Origin: Chryseobacterium aureum
GTDB lineage: Bacteria; Bacteroidota; Bacteroidia; Flavobacteriales; Weeksellaceae
DNA: 64,000 nt
Assembly (NCBI RefSeq): GCF_003971235.1
Contig: NZ_CP034661.1
Coordinates: 1,860,001-1,924,000, forward strand
Direction of reading: 5' to 3'
Shown: positions 53,205-62,567 of the stretch, one piece after another
Layout: each line of letters begins with the position of its first letter
Numbering within the stretch: position 1 is the first letter of the stretch
Program-made: the position numbers and the translations under genes
Notes under the pieces: model-generated
The model's input: the letters and a program-made list of their open reading frames with translations, nothing else
Told to the model about the DNA's origin: nothing
Database searches by the model: none

Positions 53205-53804
53205 CTACTTTTTCCACTCTTTTATTTTTTTACTTACCGAAATTCCTGCATTACTCACTTTAATAATATGCGTTTGATAATTTCCCAATTGTTCCAAATA
53301 CCTGAAAAATCTTCCATCATCGCCATAACCGTCAGTAACATTGTGCATGGTAAAAAGGCTTCCCATTTTTAGTTTAGCTTCGCACAATTTAAAGAATTCA
53401 GTGTAGCCATCTTGTGGCTGCGTACTCCAAGTTGCATCCGAAAAAACAAAATCAAAAGTTCCGTTTAATATGGGAATAATTTGCATGGCATCACCTAATT
53501 TCATTTCAATTAAATGAGAGACTCCCGCTTTTTCAAAATTGGTTTTGGCTTTTTCAAACCGTCCTTTATCGATTTCGATTGTTGTAACTTTCCCTCCTGT
53601 TTTTTCTGCGGCTTTTGCCAACCAAATCGTAGAATGTCCGCTTGAGGTACCAATTTCCAGAATATTTTTACAGTTGTTGGCTAAAATTAATTTTTCTAAT
53701 TCCTGTCCGTCTTCAAAAGGGATGTTGTAGTCAGTCCAACTCTTGCAGTGTTGGATTAGGAAATTGTGAATTGTATTCGTTTTTGATATTACTTCGTTCA
53801 TCAT
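53205..53804 (-). CDS. SAM-dependent O-methyltransferase-like protein
   Basis: 199 residues counted from the ATG at 53804 (an in-frame ATG at 53822 would add six residues and overlaps promoter-like sequence). Motif I is NILEIGTSSGHSTIWLAKAAE; VTTIEIDKGRFEKAKTNFEKAG is the acidic loop that binds SAM ribose. FDFVFSDATW is the motif II area. Resembles the caffeoyl-CoA O-methyltransferase/YrrM family. Target unknown. Same strand as the AraC regulator 75 bases upstream. Confidence 0.8.
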   Translation of the reverse strand: MMNEVISKTNTIHNFLIQHCKSWTDYNIPFEDGQELEKLILANNCKNILEIGTSSGHSTIWLAKAAEKTGGKVTTIEIDKGRFEKAKTNFEKAGVSHLIEMKLGDAMQIIPILNGTFDFVFSDATWSTQPQDGYTEFFKLCEAKLKMGSLFTMHNVTDGYGDDGRFFRYLEQLGNYQTHIIKVSNAGISVSKKIKEWKK

Positions 53805-53878
53805 TTTTTTTTGATGATACAAAGATGAGTAGAAAAGAAAAGGGTTGGTTAGGACAAAACGTAAGTTTATCGGTACTT

Positions 53879-54739
53879 TTAATAAATGCTTTTTCTGAAA
53901 TCTAATGGAGAAAGCCCGATTTGTTTTTTGAAATAACGTGCAAAATAACTGCTGTCATCAAAGCCAAGTTGATCGGCAATCTGGGTTACTGTCAATTCGG
54001 AAAAGTGCAGTAACTGTTGAGCTTCTAAAATAATTCGTTCTCTGATTATTTCAGCAGGTCTTTTTCCACTGGTGGCTTTTACGAATGTATTTAATTGATG
54101 AGCAGTAATATTTAATTGCGACGCATATTCTGAAACTGAAAGATTTTTGGCAAAGTTTAATTCAACCAAATTTTTAAATTGCTTAAAAACTACAATTTGA
54201 TGTTTGCTATTACTTTGATGATTTGTTGCTGAAAATAATTTTTGAATACGTCTTAGCAGGACTAATAATAATGCCTGGATAGTTTCGGTTGACGGTTCAC
54301 AGCTTTTAGATTCCTGATAAAGTAAATCTACAATTGGTTCTATCGTTGTTTTGTCCTCGTTTTTAATTTGTAAAAATGGATTTTCGTAAATATTATCTAA
54401 ATAGGAAAGTTCAAACAGGATATTTTTATTTTGAAACATTTGAAGAAAGAACTGTTCTGTAAATAATATTGCATAACCTTGTATATTTTCCCATTCTTCA
54501 AACAAATGCAATTGACCTGGTGAAATAAAAAACAACGTATCATCCGCAATAGTATAGTTTTTGTAATCAATGTTTTGATTGCTTTTTCCTTTTCCAATCC
54601 ACAAAATTTCGTAAAAATTATGCTTGTGCGGAAATTCAATATTTTCGGGTTCTACCATATCTTCAAATTTATCTATCAAAAAATAAACCTGATGATCAGA
54701 TTGATTTATAAGGTCGGCTATTGATATGGTTTTAAGCAT
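53879..54739 (-). CDS. AraC family transcriptional regulator
   Basis: 286 residues: an N-terminal cupin arm (NIEFPHKHNFYEILWIGKGKSNQN) and a C-terminal AraC DNA-binding domain. The HTH is NLSVSEYASQLNITAHQLNTFVKATSG and LTVTQIADQLGFDDSSYFARYFKKQIGLSPLDFRK at about 195-280. Heads the minus-strand group of methyltransferase and hydrolase and probably regulates it. Confidence 0.88.
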   Translation of the reverse strand: MLKTISIADLINQSDHQVYFLIDKFEDMVEPENIEFPHKHNFYEILWIGKGKSNQNIDYKNYTIADDTLFFISPGQLHLFEEWENIQGYAILFTEQFFLQMFQNKNILFELSYLDNIYENPFLQIKNEDKTTIEPIVDLLYQESKSCEPSTETIQALLLVLLRRIQKLFSATNHQSNSKHQIVVFKQFKNLVELNFAKNLSVSEYASQLNITAHQLNTFVKATSGKRPAEIIRERIILEAQQLLHFSELTVTQIADQLGFDDSSYFARYFKKQIGLSPLDFRKSIY

Positions 54740-54743
54740 TCTG

Positions 54744-54773
54744 TAAAGATAATAAAGTCAAGTCTCTTATCAA
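54744..54773 (-). promoter_or_regulatory. Possible promoter of the AraC gene
   Basis: On the minus strand TTG (54771-54773), 19 nt, then TATCTTTA (54744-54751). The -7 box ends only 4 nt before the ATG, so the transcript would be nearly leaderless, or the true start codon lies further in. Confidence 0.35.
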
Positions 54774-54877
54774 ATGACATGTTCAAACTACATATGATGA
54801 GCAAATACTGCTTTCTGAGAAATTATAAAATGAAAAAACAATTTCAGAAGGTATCAAACTATGCTCAGGTATTTCGT

Positions 54878-54894
54878 TACAAATATGGTACAAA
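54878..54894. repeat. 17-bp direct repeat, first copy
   Basis: TACAAATATGGTACAAA, identical to 55071-55087 and contained in a 546-base stretch (54740-55285) with no gene. Site-specific integrase sites of Bacteroidota elements often have such short direct repeats; no integrase gene is present in the window. Confidence 0.5.
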
Positions 54895-54944
54895 TACATA
54901 ATAAAAATGATAAAATTTAAGTGTAAATAAAAATCATCAAAAAC

Positions 54945-54983
54945 AAAAATCGCTGTAAATATAATATTTACAGCGATTTTTTT
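54945..54983. terminator. Orphan bidirectional terminator-like hairpin
   Basis: Perfect 16-base arms at 54945-54960 and 54966-54981 around ATAAT, AT-rich on both flanks with a T run at the right. No gene ends nearby, so it is probably left from a deleted gene. It lies between the two 17-bp direct repeats. Confidence 0.7.
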
Positions 54984-55070
54984 AATTATAATTATTTGAT
55001 GTTAATCAATCATTATTTCACTTCTTCTAATATTTAACAAATTAAATATCAATCATTTACAATTCTATGG

Positions 55071-55087
55071 TACAAATATGGTACAAA
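55071..55087. repeat. 17-bp direct repeat, second copy
   Basis: Same TACAAATATGGTACAAA sequence as 54878-54894, 193 bases apart (start to start). Confidence 0.5.
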
Positions 55088-55260
55088 ATAATCAGTGAAA
55101 AAAGAATAAAATAAAGTGTTATAAATCAACCATTTGAGACAAAAACAACCATTTTGTTACTCATTGATATTCACAATTAATTTATATAAATAATAACAAA
55201 ATCGTGCCGAAAAAAATTAGCAAGTACGTTTATGTCTTCTACATTAAAGTACAAGTTTTG

Positions 55261-55268
55261 TATATTTG
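55261..55268 (+). promoter_or_regulatory. Bacteroidota -7 element of the helicase gene
   Basis: TATATTTG, an exact TAnnTTTG match, 17 nt before the helicase ATG. No TTG at the normal distance. Confidence 0.4.
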
Positions 55269-55285
55269 GGTAAAGCTAATACACT

Positions 55286-58200
55286 ATGAATCAATTAAGT
55301 TTTGATTATATCGCTGTGGAAAAGATTAAACTGGCTGGTCCATTCTTTTTTATAAACAAAAAAGTGGAAAATGGACACATTTTTCAAATAGCATATGATA
55401 AAGAAAACGCTACATTTTCTGCAATATATCAAGGAGGAAAAACTTATCACATTTCGAATAATCACATTCTATTTTCTACTGAATTAGAAAAAACATCAGA
55501 TGGCTTCAAAGTAAAAGGTTGTGTAAAAAACGCAAATGAAACTACGAAAACATTCTTCGATGATTTTAAAATTAATGGTAAAGGTGAAGATGGTAAGACA
55601 TTACGTGCCGCTCAATCCGGCGCTGTTTATAAACTTATGGGACATTGGTCACTTTCTAAAGATGTAGCAACTATTGTTTTACCTACAGGAACGGGAAAGA
55701 CAGAAACTATGTTAGTTGCTTCTTTAGCTGACAAAGCAGAAAAAACATTAATAATTGTTCCTTCAATTGAACTTAAAAATCAAATAGCAGGCAAGTTCTC
55801 TACTTGGGGAATGCTTCGTGAACTTGGTGTTATTAGCGAAAGTACACCTAATCCAATAGTTTTAGTACTTAGTAAAATTTTAAGTAATAAATCCAGTCTT
55901 GATTCTATCAAAATAGCTGATGTTGTGGTTTCAACACCATCATTAATTGCAAGAGCAACTAAAGAAGTAAAATCTAATTTAAAGGAGCTATTTACTCACG
56001 TTTATTTTGATGAGGCACATCATATTAAAGCCGATGAATGGGATCAAATAAAAAACTTATTTAAAAAATCAAAAATCGTACAGTTTACAGCAACTCCTTA
56101 TCGAAATGATAAAAAGCCAATTGAAGGAGAAGTGGTATATAATTATCCTTTATCTAAGGCATTAGAAGATGAATGTTTTTCAAAAATTTCATTGGTATCA
56201 ATAGATGAAAGAAATCCAAGCAAAAAAGATGAGGCAATTGCAAGAGCTGCAATGGAAAGACTTACCGAAGACCATACTCGAGGCTGGATTCGTCATAAAA
56301 TGATGGTTAGGACTGAAACGGCACCCAGAGCAGAATTTCTGTTCACAAAATATAAAGAGTGGTTTCCAGATAAAAGAATAGTTGTTGTCCATTCAAAAAC
56401 TACTGGTAGAAGTAAAATTGTAGAACAAATAAAAAAAGGTAAATATGATATTGTAATCTGCGTAGATATGTTGAAAGAAGGGTTTGATTATCCTGATTTT
56501 AAAATTGCCGCTGTTCACGACTTGCATAAATCTATATCAGTCCTACTACAGTTTATTGGAAGATTTACACGAACCCAAAAGGAATTAGGCGATGCATCAT
56601 TTGTTGTAAACTATGCAGAAGAATCAATGTCTACGGAATTAGAGAACTTGTTTCAGGAAGGAGCCGGATGGGAAATGGTAATCAGTGAAATTGCTGATGC
56701 CAGAAAAGCCGAAGCAGAATCACTACTGACATTTTTACAAGGTTGTAAACCATATAGTGGTTTTGATTCTCCCGAAATAGAACTTAATCCTAAATTAGTA
56801 TATCCAGCATTAAGTTGTGTTTGTTATAAATGTGAACAAATTGATTGGAGTAAATTTAGGGAAGCATTCAATCTAAAAAATTATGCTATCACGCAACCAT
56901 ACTATAATCAAAAAGAGAATGTTTTTTATTTCACAACGCAAAAAAGAGAAAAGGTGAAATGGGCAAGAACTGACAAAATGCGTGATCAAACCTGGAATCT
57001 GGTCGTGATGCATTATGATACCACTACAAAACTTTTGTACGTAGGCTATTCAGAAAAAAGATTGGATGTAAACTACTTGGTTGAGAATTTGACAGGTGAT
57101 AAACCAGATATATTGAATGGTGATTGTGTATTTCGATTTTTCGATTCCATAAAGCGATTAAGCATAATTCACGCAGGAATATTTAAGCCTGCGAATCATC
57201 TTCATAGATATTCAAGACTCAGTGGTGCTGATGTGACAACGGAATTAACCAAATGGAAAGAAGGAAAACGATGTCAAAAGTCAGATTTTGTAGGCATGGG
57301 ATATCGTGACGGATTCCCTATAAGTGTGGGTGCGTCTGTTAAAGGTAAAATTTGGAGCCCAGCTCGAATAGGTGATCTAAAAGAATGGAAAACGTGGTGC
57401 TTGGAGGTTGGTAAATTAATTACTGACGAAAGTATTAATTCAAACCAACTATTAGAAGATTCTGCAGAAAAAATTCAATTAGAAAAATATCCGGAAGACC
57501 TCATCGTATTAGCCACTGATTGGGCTGAAGATCTTTATAGCAGAATACATAAGCTAACTATCCGTCTTTCAAATTATAAATCTATTATGCTTTCGGAGTG
57601 TACAATTAAAAACACTTTAATACAAGGCGACAAGGCTGATTTTTTATTAAACCTACCTGACAGTTCAATTACTTTCTCAATACTTTTAGGTGGTGAACAA
57701 GGACATTCTGTAACCGGATTGGATGAAAGTACTATTATGATAGAAGGTCTTAAGAGCGATCCTGTTTCTCTAAAGAAATTCTTTGAAGAGAATCCACCTA
57801 CATTATTCTTAATGGATGGATGCACCATTTCTGGTTGCATACTAACAGATTATGGCTCTGCCGAATTACTTCAGATACCGGAAAGCCAAATTGAGGCATT
57901 TACTTGGGAGAATGTAGATTACACAAAAGAATCATTATATAAGAAGGGTACAAAAAGAGAAAAATCTGTTCAAGAATATATGATGAAGCGTCTCGTTAAT
58001 AAAGGTGCAAAAATAGTTTTCAACGATGATAACTCTGGAGAATCAGCTGATATTGTATCTATATTTCAAGAGAATGATATGATTAGATTTGAGTTAGTTC
58101 ATTGTAAATATTCAAAAGACAAAAGCGGGCTCAGACTTGAAGACTTATTTGAAGTTTGTGGACAAGCTATAGTTTCTCTTAGATACAAATGGAAACCAGA

Positions 58201-58462
58201 AGAATTACTCAAACATCTGGAGAGAAGAAATAAAACAGGAATATTAAAAGGATTAAGATTTTACCATGGCGATGAAACTGATTTAGATGGAATTAAAAAA
58301 GCTTTAAAATATTCCAATGTTGAGTTTGAATTTGCAATAGCCCAACCAGGTGTAAAAGCAGTCAATCTTACACAAGACATGCAGAACTTCCTAGCATCAA
58401 TTTATTCGACTGTGATTGAAATGACAGAAACTAAGCTTAAATGTTATTTTAATAATAATTAA
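55286..58462 (+). CDS. SF2 DEAD/DEAH helicase with C-terminal nuclease-like domain (defence-type)
   Basis: 1058 residues. Helicase motifs: Walker A VLPTGTGKTETML (about residue 137-149), DEAH box VYFDEAHHIKADEWDQ (about 248), motif III QFTATPYRND, motif V CVDMLKEGFDYPDF and motif VI LLQFIGRFTRTQ. A Cys pair (CVCYKCEQ, about 512-517) suggests a small zinc site. The last about 150 residues contain NSGESADIVSI and FELVHCKYSKDKSG (D922, E936, K941), which resembles a PD-(D/E)xK nuclease half-site but with HCK rather than ExK. Single large gene of a kind common in phage-defence islands. It does not belong to a system I can name. Confidence 0.75.
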   Translation: MNQLSFDYIAVEKIKLAGPFFFINKKVENGHIFQIAYDKENATFSAIYQGGKTYHISNNHILFSTELEKTSDGFKVKGCVKNANETTKTFFDDFKINGKGEDGKTLRAAQSGAVYKLMGHWSLSKDVATIVLPTGTGKTETMLVASLADKAEKTLIIVPSIELKNQIAGKFSTWGMLRELGVISESTPNPIVLVLSKILSNKSSLDSIKIADVVVSTPSLIARATKEVKSNLKELFTHVYFDEAHHIKADEWDQIKNLFKKSKIVQFTATPYRNDKKPIEGEVVYNYPLSKALEDECFSKISLVSIDERNPSKKDEAIARAAMERLTEDHTRGWIRHKMMVRTETAPRAEFLFTKYKEWFPDKRIVVVHSKTTGRSKIVEQIKKGKYDIVICVDMLKEGFDYPDFKIAAVHDLHKSISVLLQFIGRFTRTQKELGDASFVVNYAEESMSTELENLFQEGAGWEMVISEIADARKAEAESLLTFLQGCKPYSGFDSPEIELNPKLVYPALSCVCYKCEQIDWSKFREAFNLKNYAITQPYYNQKENVFYFTTQKREKVKWARTDKMRDQTWNLVVMHYDTTTKLLYVGYSEKRLDVNYLVENLTGDKPDILNGDCVFRFFDSIKRLSIIHAGIFKPANHLHRYSRLSGADVTTELTKWKEGKRCQKSDFVGMGYRDGFPISVGASVKGKIWSPARIGDLKEWKTWCLEVGKLITDESINSNQLLEDSAEKIQLEKYPEDLIVLATDWAEDLYSRIHKLTIRLSNYKSIMLSECTIKNTLIQGDKADFLLNLPDSSITFSILLGGEQGHSVTGLDESTIMIEGLKSDPVSLKKFFEENPPTLFLMDGCTISGCILTDYGSAELLQIPESQIEAFTWENVDYTKESLYKKGTKREKSVQEYMMKRLVNKGAKIVFNDDNSGESADIVSIFQENDMIRFELVHCKYSKDKSGLRLEDLFEVCGQAIVSLRYKWKPEELLKHLERRNKTGILKGLRFYHGDETDLDGIKKALKYSNVEFEFAIAQPGVKAVNLTQDMQNFLASIYSTVIEMTETKLKCYFNNN

Positions 58463-58552
58463 TTTTTGTAGAATCTTCTTAAAATTATATATTGACTCTG
58501 AGCAAAAAATTATTAATTGCTTGATCAGACTAAAGACTAAAAACTATAACCT

Positions 58553-59825
58553 ATGATAAATAGAATAATTCTAATCGGTAATGGTTTCGATTTAGCACAC
58601 GGAATGAAAACCAGCTATAGAGATTTTATTGATAAGTATTGGAATGATAAATGTGAGGCGTATGAAAAAAATGAACACTCCCTATTTGAGTGCGATGAGT
58701 TTTCCCTCCATGCAAAAATATAACACACACAATGACAATACTATAAAAACATTTTCAGATTTAGATGCCTTTGCGAAAGATTATAACCGAAATTTTACTC
58801 CAAAAAATAATTTCTTTATCAATTTATCAAGACACCTCCACTATGAAGGTTGGGTAGATATAGAGTCAGCTTTTTATGACAATCTGAAAGATATATCAAT
58901 ATTACAGCGAACAGAAAAATCGAATATGATTGATGTTCTGAATAAGAATTTTGAAGAGATTACCCGATTGATTGAAAGATATCTCACAGATGTTCAGAAT
59001 AGTTTTAAAATTAGTTCATTGATAAATGATAGAATCACAGAAATTATTAATCAGCCAATAGTTACGCAGGATTTATCCGAACTCGTAATTCGGAAAATTA
59101 TTGATGACAATTGGCAATTATTGCAGTCACATATTGAGGAATATAATGGCACAATGAAGAGAGGGCATTATTTAACAAATAATCATCAAAAGATTGTGAA
59201 GGATTTTGTACGCGAAAACACTCATTCACGCACAAAAGGACACTTCACCTCATACATTCTTAAAAATTTTTCTGAATTATTTATTTCTGAAAAACCATAC
59301 ACAGAGTTTATCAACTTCAATTATACATCAACAGAATTACATTACACTACTCCTAAGACGCACATCTGTCATATCCACGGAGAATTAAACAGCAAGGAAA
59401 ACCCTATAATTTTCGGATATGGAGATGAGCTTGACGAGCATTATAAAGAGATAGAAAAACTTAATGACAATAGATATTTAGATAATGTTAAATCTATTAA
59501 TTATGCCAAAACAGACAACTACAAAAAGATTCTCAATATGATCAATGATGGATTATTTCAGGTTTTTGTTTTTGGGCATTCTTGCGGCAATTCTGACCGG
59601 ACTTTATTAAATACAATTTTTGAACACGAAAATTGCGCTTCGATTAAGGTCTTTTATCATCAGAAAAACGAAACCGAAGACAATTTTTTAGACATCTATA
59701 AAAATATTTCCCGAAATTTCAATAGTAAGGCAAAACTTCGAGACAGGGTTGTCAATAAATTTTACAGCGAACCTTTAATTCCATTTAAATTGCAACAAGA
59801 AATTAAAGAAAGTTCAATATTATAA
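58553..59825 (+). pseudogene. AbiH-type abortive infection gene broken by a single frameshift
   Basis: The first frame, ATG at 58553, encodes MINRIILIGNGFDLAHGMKT, the AbiH start, but stops at TAA 58721-58723 after 56 residues. The next frame continues (NTHNDNTIKTF ...) to 59825 with the remaining AbiH landmarks WVDIES, FNYTSTEL, ICHIHGEL, IIFGYGDELD and VFGHSCGNSD. The frames join by removing one A in the A5 run at 58714-58718, giving a 423-residue protein of normal AbiH size. A real inactivation, a sequencing error or a programmed slip are the options. An internal open frame starts at 58629, but would lose the N-terminus. Confidence 0.85.
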
Positions 59826-59833
59826 GGATTTCC

Positions 59834-59886
59834 AATTTGGTACGCAGTGTGTACCAAATTAGGATTAAAAATAAGCCTAATTTTTT
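59834..59886 (+). terminator. Overlapping hairpins after the AbiH gene
   Basis: First, a 10-base perfect inverted repeat AATTTGGTAC / GTACCAAATT at 59834-59843 and 59851-59860 with loop GCAGTGT. Second, overlapping it, TTAGG (59859-59863) / CCTAA (59876-59880) followed by T6. The second looks like a weak terminator; the first could be an attachment or protein-binding site. Confidence 0.55.
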
Positions 59887-59969
59887 AAAATAGATTTTTC
59901 ATTGTTATAAAACATTATAAATAATCACTTTTCATTGACACTTCGATTACAATTAATTATCTTTAGTTT

Positions 59970-60461
59970 ATGGAATCTGATTTATTAAAATACAAAGGCA
60001 TACCTCCAGGAGCTATAATTGAACGAGCACTTCTTGAACGTTCAATTAAACTAGATTCGTTTGCAATGTCAATAGACGAAACCTCCGAAGAGTTCAATAT
60101 GCTTATAAAAGGAAAGCAAGATATTTCTCTTACTTTAGCTTTAAAAATTGAAAAAGCATTTGATTGGGAAGAAGGAATCATTATAACCCTTCAGAACTAT
60201 TACAAAAATGAAAAAGACAGGCTCAGAACGCAAGCCACTCCTAACCTTTCAATACTACGAAAATCTCTATTTTGGGATACAAAAATTGAAACTATAGATT
60301 GGGATAACTATTACCGTGCAGTAATATCAAGAGTCTTTGAACGCGGAAATGAAGAAGAAAAAAATGAAATAATTCGATTCTACGAAATAGAAAAAGTGAA
60401 TACTATGATTTCTGAAAAAGAAATTTTTCACAATAGACATTTTTTTAATATTCGCTTCTAA
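59970..60461 (+). CDS. HTH (HigA-like) protein fused to a DUF6922-like domain
   Basis: 163 residues. The N-terminal part has HigA-style sequence: YKGIPPGAIIERALLERSIK, then MSIDETSEEFNMLIKGKQDISLTLALKIEKAF, an XRE-type helix-turn-helix that begins with the PGxxL-like start. The C-terminal part NLSILRKSLFWDTKIETIDW, RAVISRVFERGNEEEKNEII fits the DUF6922 family, often found with AbiEii-type nucleotidyltransferases. No toxin partner follows. Perhaps an antitoxin or regulator whose partner was lost. Confidence 0.7.
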   Translation: MESDLLKYKGIPPGAIIERALLERSIKLDSFAMSIDETSEEFNMLIKGKQDISLTLALKIEKAFDWEEGIIITLQNYYKNEKDRLRTQATPNLSILRKSLFWDTKIETIDWDNYYRAVISRVFERGNEEEKNEIIRFYEIEKVNTMISEKEIFHNRHFFNIRF

Positions 60462-60519
60462 CAATGATCTATTTTCTTTTTTCCGATTTATTTTTTTAGT
60501 CTTTAGACAATAGACCTGT

Positions 60520-61911
60520 TTAAAAAGTGATATCTAATAATAAACACTGTCCGCCATTGTTATATCCTTCTCCAAACTGAATACTAACATCATCGAAATT
60601 CCATTCTCTAATATAGTCTGATTCTATGTTAATTTCTTTGTCTAAATAATAAAAGCCTTTATTGTGGGTATCGACACCAAACAACTTTATTAATTTACTA
60701 ACCAATATCTTAATTTCTGGATAAATGATAAAGTTTGCATTCTTATGTCTTTGGCAATATAACGTGATTTTTTTATTTGAAAAACTAATCCTATTGAAGT
60801 AATTGAAAAATTTATGCTGTGGCTTTAATATAGTGGAATTAATATTTTCATTCCTTTTTAAAACTAAACTATTGCTTTCTTCATATTTTAATGTTTCTAA
60901 AAATTTTCTGACATTAAATTCTTCTTGGTTTAATAATATAGTTCTGTAATTTATAAACTCTTGTGTTAATAAAATTTTGGTGTCAATTTTAAAATATTTA
61001 TATATTATATAGGCTTTGGCGGCCATTCCTTTATCATCTGTGACTAAGTAATCCGTGAAGGAAGCAAACCACGCGTGATTTGCATCTGTATTGATGCTAT
61101 TCAAATTCTGAGTGTCTCTTAACCTTTTGTCCTTCGTTACATTATAAAGTTCTAAAGAATTATAGAACATCCCAAACTTATCATAATCATTATAATGTTC
61201 AACACTATTAAAAACTTGTTCCATTAAATCTGTAAATGATCTTCCGTGAAAATGATCTTTAAATTTTTCATTAAAATCATCTTGCCATTTTTCAAAACTA
61301 TAGCTGTCACTATTAACATACTCCTCCATCATTTTCTTAATTTCTTTCACTTCATTCCGATCAGTCAAAAGCTTACTACCAAAAGTATACATTTGGTTTA
61401 TGAAATCTTCTAAAGTTGAATTCTTCTCAGATGGAAAAATCTTGTTAGCCCATTCTTTTTCTTTTTCATCTTTGAGATTTTCATTATCAAAACCTGGGAT
61501 TGGAATTTGTAAAATTTGATTAAAAATTTCGCCAAATATTTTTCCTGTATCATCATCGAGACTTGAGAAAGTATCTTTTATGAAATTCACACTATCATTC
61601 ATCACACTTTTACCAGCTTCAAAATCTATATCATAAAAAGATTGAGTAGGTTTAACTAAATAAAATTCAGTAAACTTTTTTATTGCATTATAATCGAGAT
61701 AATGATCCTTTACATAATTTTCTAAAATAGCTAAGTCCTCATCCCAATATTCTTTCTTTGAATTTGCTAAATCTTGGTGATGAGCGTAAGAATAAACAAA
61801 TATCATATTATCTTTTAGCTCTTCTAAAACTCTTTTTAGATCAGGCTTGAAGGAAGGTTTATTTTCCTTAATTAGAGAAAAAATATTCTTATCACAGTAT
61901 ATTCGTAACAT
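60520..61911 (-). CDS. PIN-like domain protein of defence-island type
   Basis: 463 residues. Starts MLRIYCDKNIFSLIKENKP, with the first PIN aspartate (D7). A helical middle (about 60-280, DDDTGKIFGEIFNQILQ and others) follows, then TDANHAWFASFTDYLVTDDKGMAAKAYIIYKYF (about 275-308), which is the typical closing part of PIN-like nucleases (TDyxVTdDkgM...KA). The C-terminal 140 residues are beta-rich. No known system is recognised. Opposite strand to its neighbours, so it is likely an independent module. Confidence 0.65.
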   Translation of the reverse strand: MLRIYCDKNIFSLIKENKPSFKPDLKRVLEELKDNMIFVYSYAHHQDLANSKKEYWDEDLAILENYVKDHYLDYNAIKKFTEFYLVKPTQSFYDIDFEAGKSVMNDSVNFIKDTFSSLDDDTGKIFGEIFNQILQIPIPGFDNENLKDEKEKEWANKIFPSEKNSTLEDFINQMYTFGSKLLTDRNEVKEIKKMMEEYVNSDSYSFEKWQDDFNEKFKDHFHGRSFTDLMEQVFNSVEHYNDYDKFGMFYNSLELYNVTKDKRLRDTQNLNSINTDANHAWFASFTDYLVTDDKGMAAKAYIIYKYFKIDTKILLTQEFINYRTILLNQEEFNVRKFLETLKYEESNSLVLKRNENINSTILKPQHKFFNYFNRISFSNKKITLYCQRHKNANFIIYPEIKILVSKLIKLFGVDTHNKGFYYLDKEINIESDYIREWNFDDVSIQFGEGYNNGGQCLLLDITF

Positions 61912-62115
61912 CTTACTTTATTTTCATATAAAGATAAAATGTTTAAAATTAAATTTTATAAAATAGTCCAAGCAAAAATATAGATGGGAAAGTATTGTTT
62001 AGCCTAATAGATTTACTTGTAATTTAGAAGAACATTTAAAAAATATAATTCTATTTGAAACAACTTAAGTACAAACAATTAGTATACTTGAATTATACCT
62101 AAAAAACTAAAAATT

Positions 62116-62478
62116 ATGAATTCCAATGAAAAAGAATTATTAGAAGCATATCTATCTCCCTTTAAAAATGAGAAAGAAAAAATACTCGCTGAAATCAAAG
62201 AACACATCAAATATTACTTTGATGAAACCCCGGAATGTTTATATGATATCATTCAATATATAAACATAAAAAACAGCTATTTCTCACAATTGGTAATAAT
62301 GACACAACCTCGAGTATATTTTAAGGATATGGACATTTCAATATTAGCTGGTAAATTTATATATGATGCTTATGTATCTGCCCAAGATATACTGAAAGAT
62401 TTTAAAGAACAAACTGACAAATTATATGCAAATTTATTTGAGATAGTTAAGAAGAAATTAGAAGAGGAGACTGAATGA
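62116..62478 (+). CDS. Hypothetical cytosolic protein in the defence island
   Basis: 120 residues, helical and charged: NEKELLEAYLSPFKNEKEKILAEIKEHIKYYF, ending KEQTDKLYANLFEIVKKKLEEETE. No signal peptide or membrane helix. No family recognised. The frame of the next gene opens 4 bases before its stop, but its likely start is 90 bases downstream. Upstream 61912-62115 is AT-rich with no clear promoter. Confidence 0.65.
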   Translation: MNSNEKELLEAYLSPFKNEKEKILAEIKEHIKYYFDETPECLYDIIQYINIKNSYFSQLVIMTQPRVYFKDMDISILAGKFIYDAYVSAQDILKDFKEQTDKLYANLFEIVKKKLEEETE

Positions 62479-62567
62479 AAGTAACATTAGTAATTATCAA
62501 GCTTATTACGGTTTTCCGTAATAAGTTGAATTTTCTAAATGATATATTTGGTAAAATATATTATCCA

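Noticed and set aside
53811..53822. Start of the methyltransferase at 53822
   Set aside because: The residues before the ATG ATG pair at 53804 are Lys/Gln-rich and fall on promoter-like sequence; kept as an alternative only.
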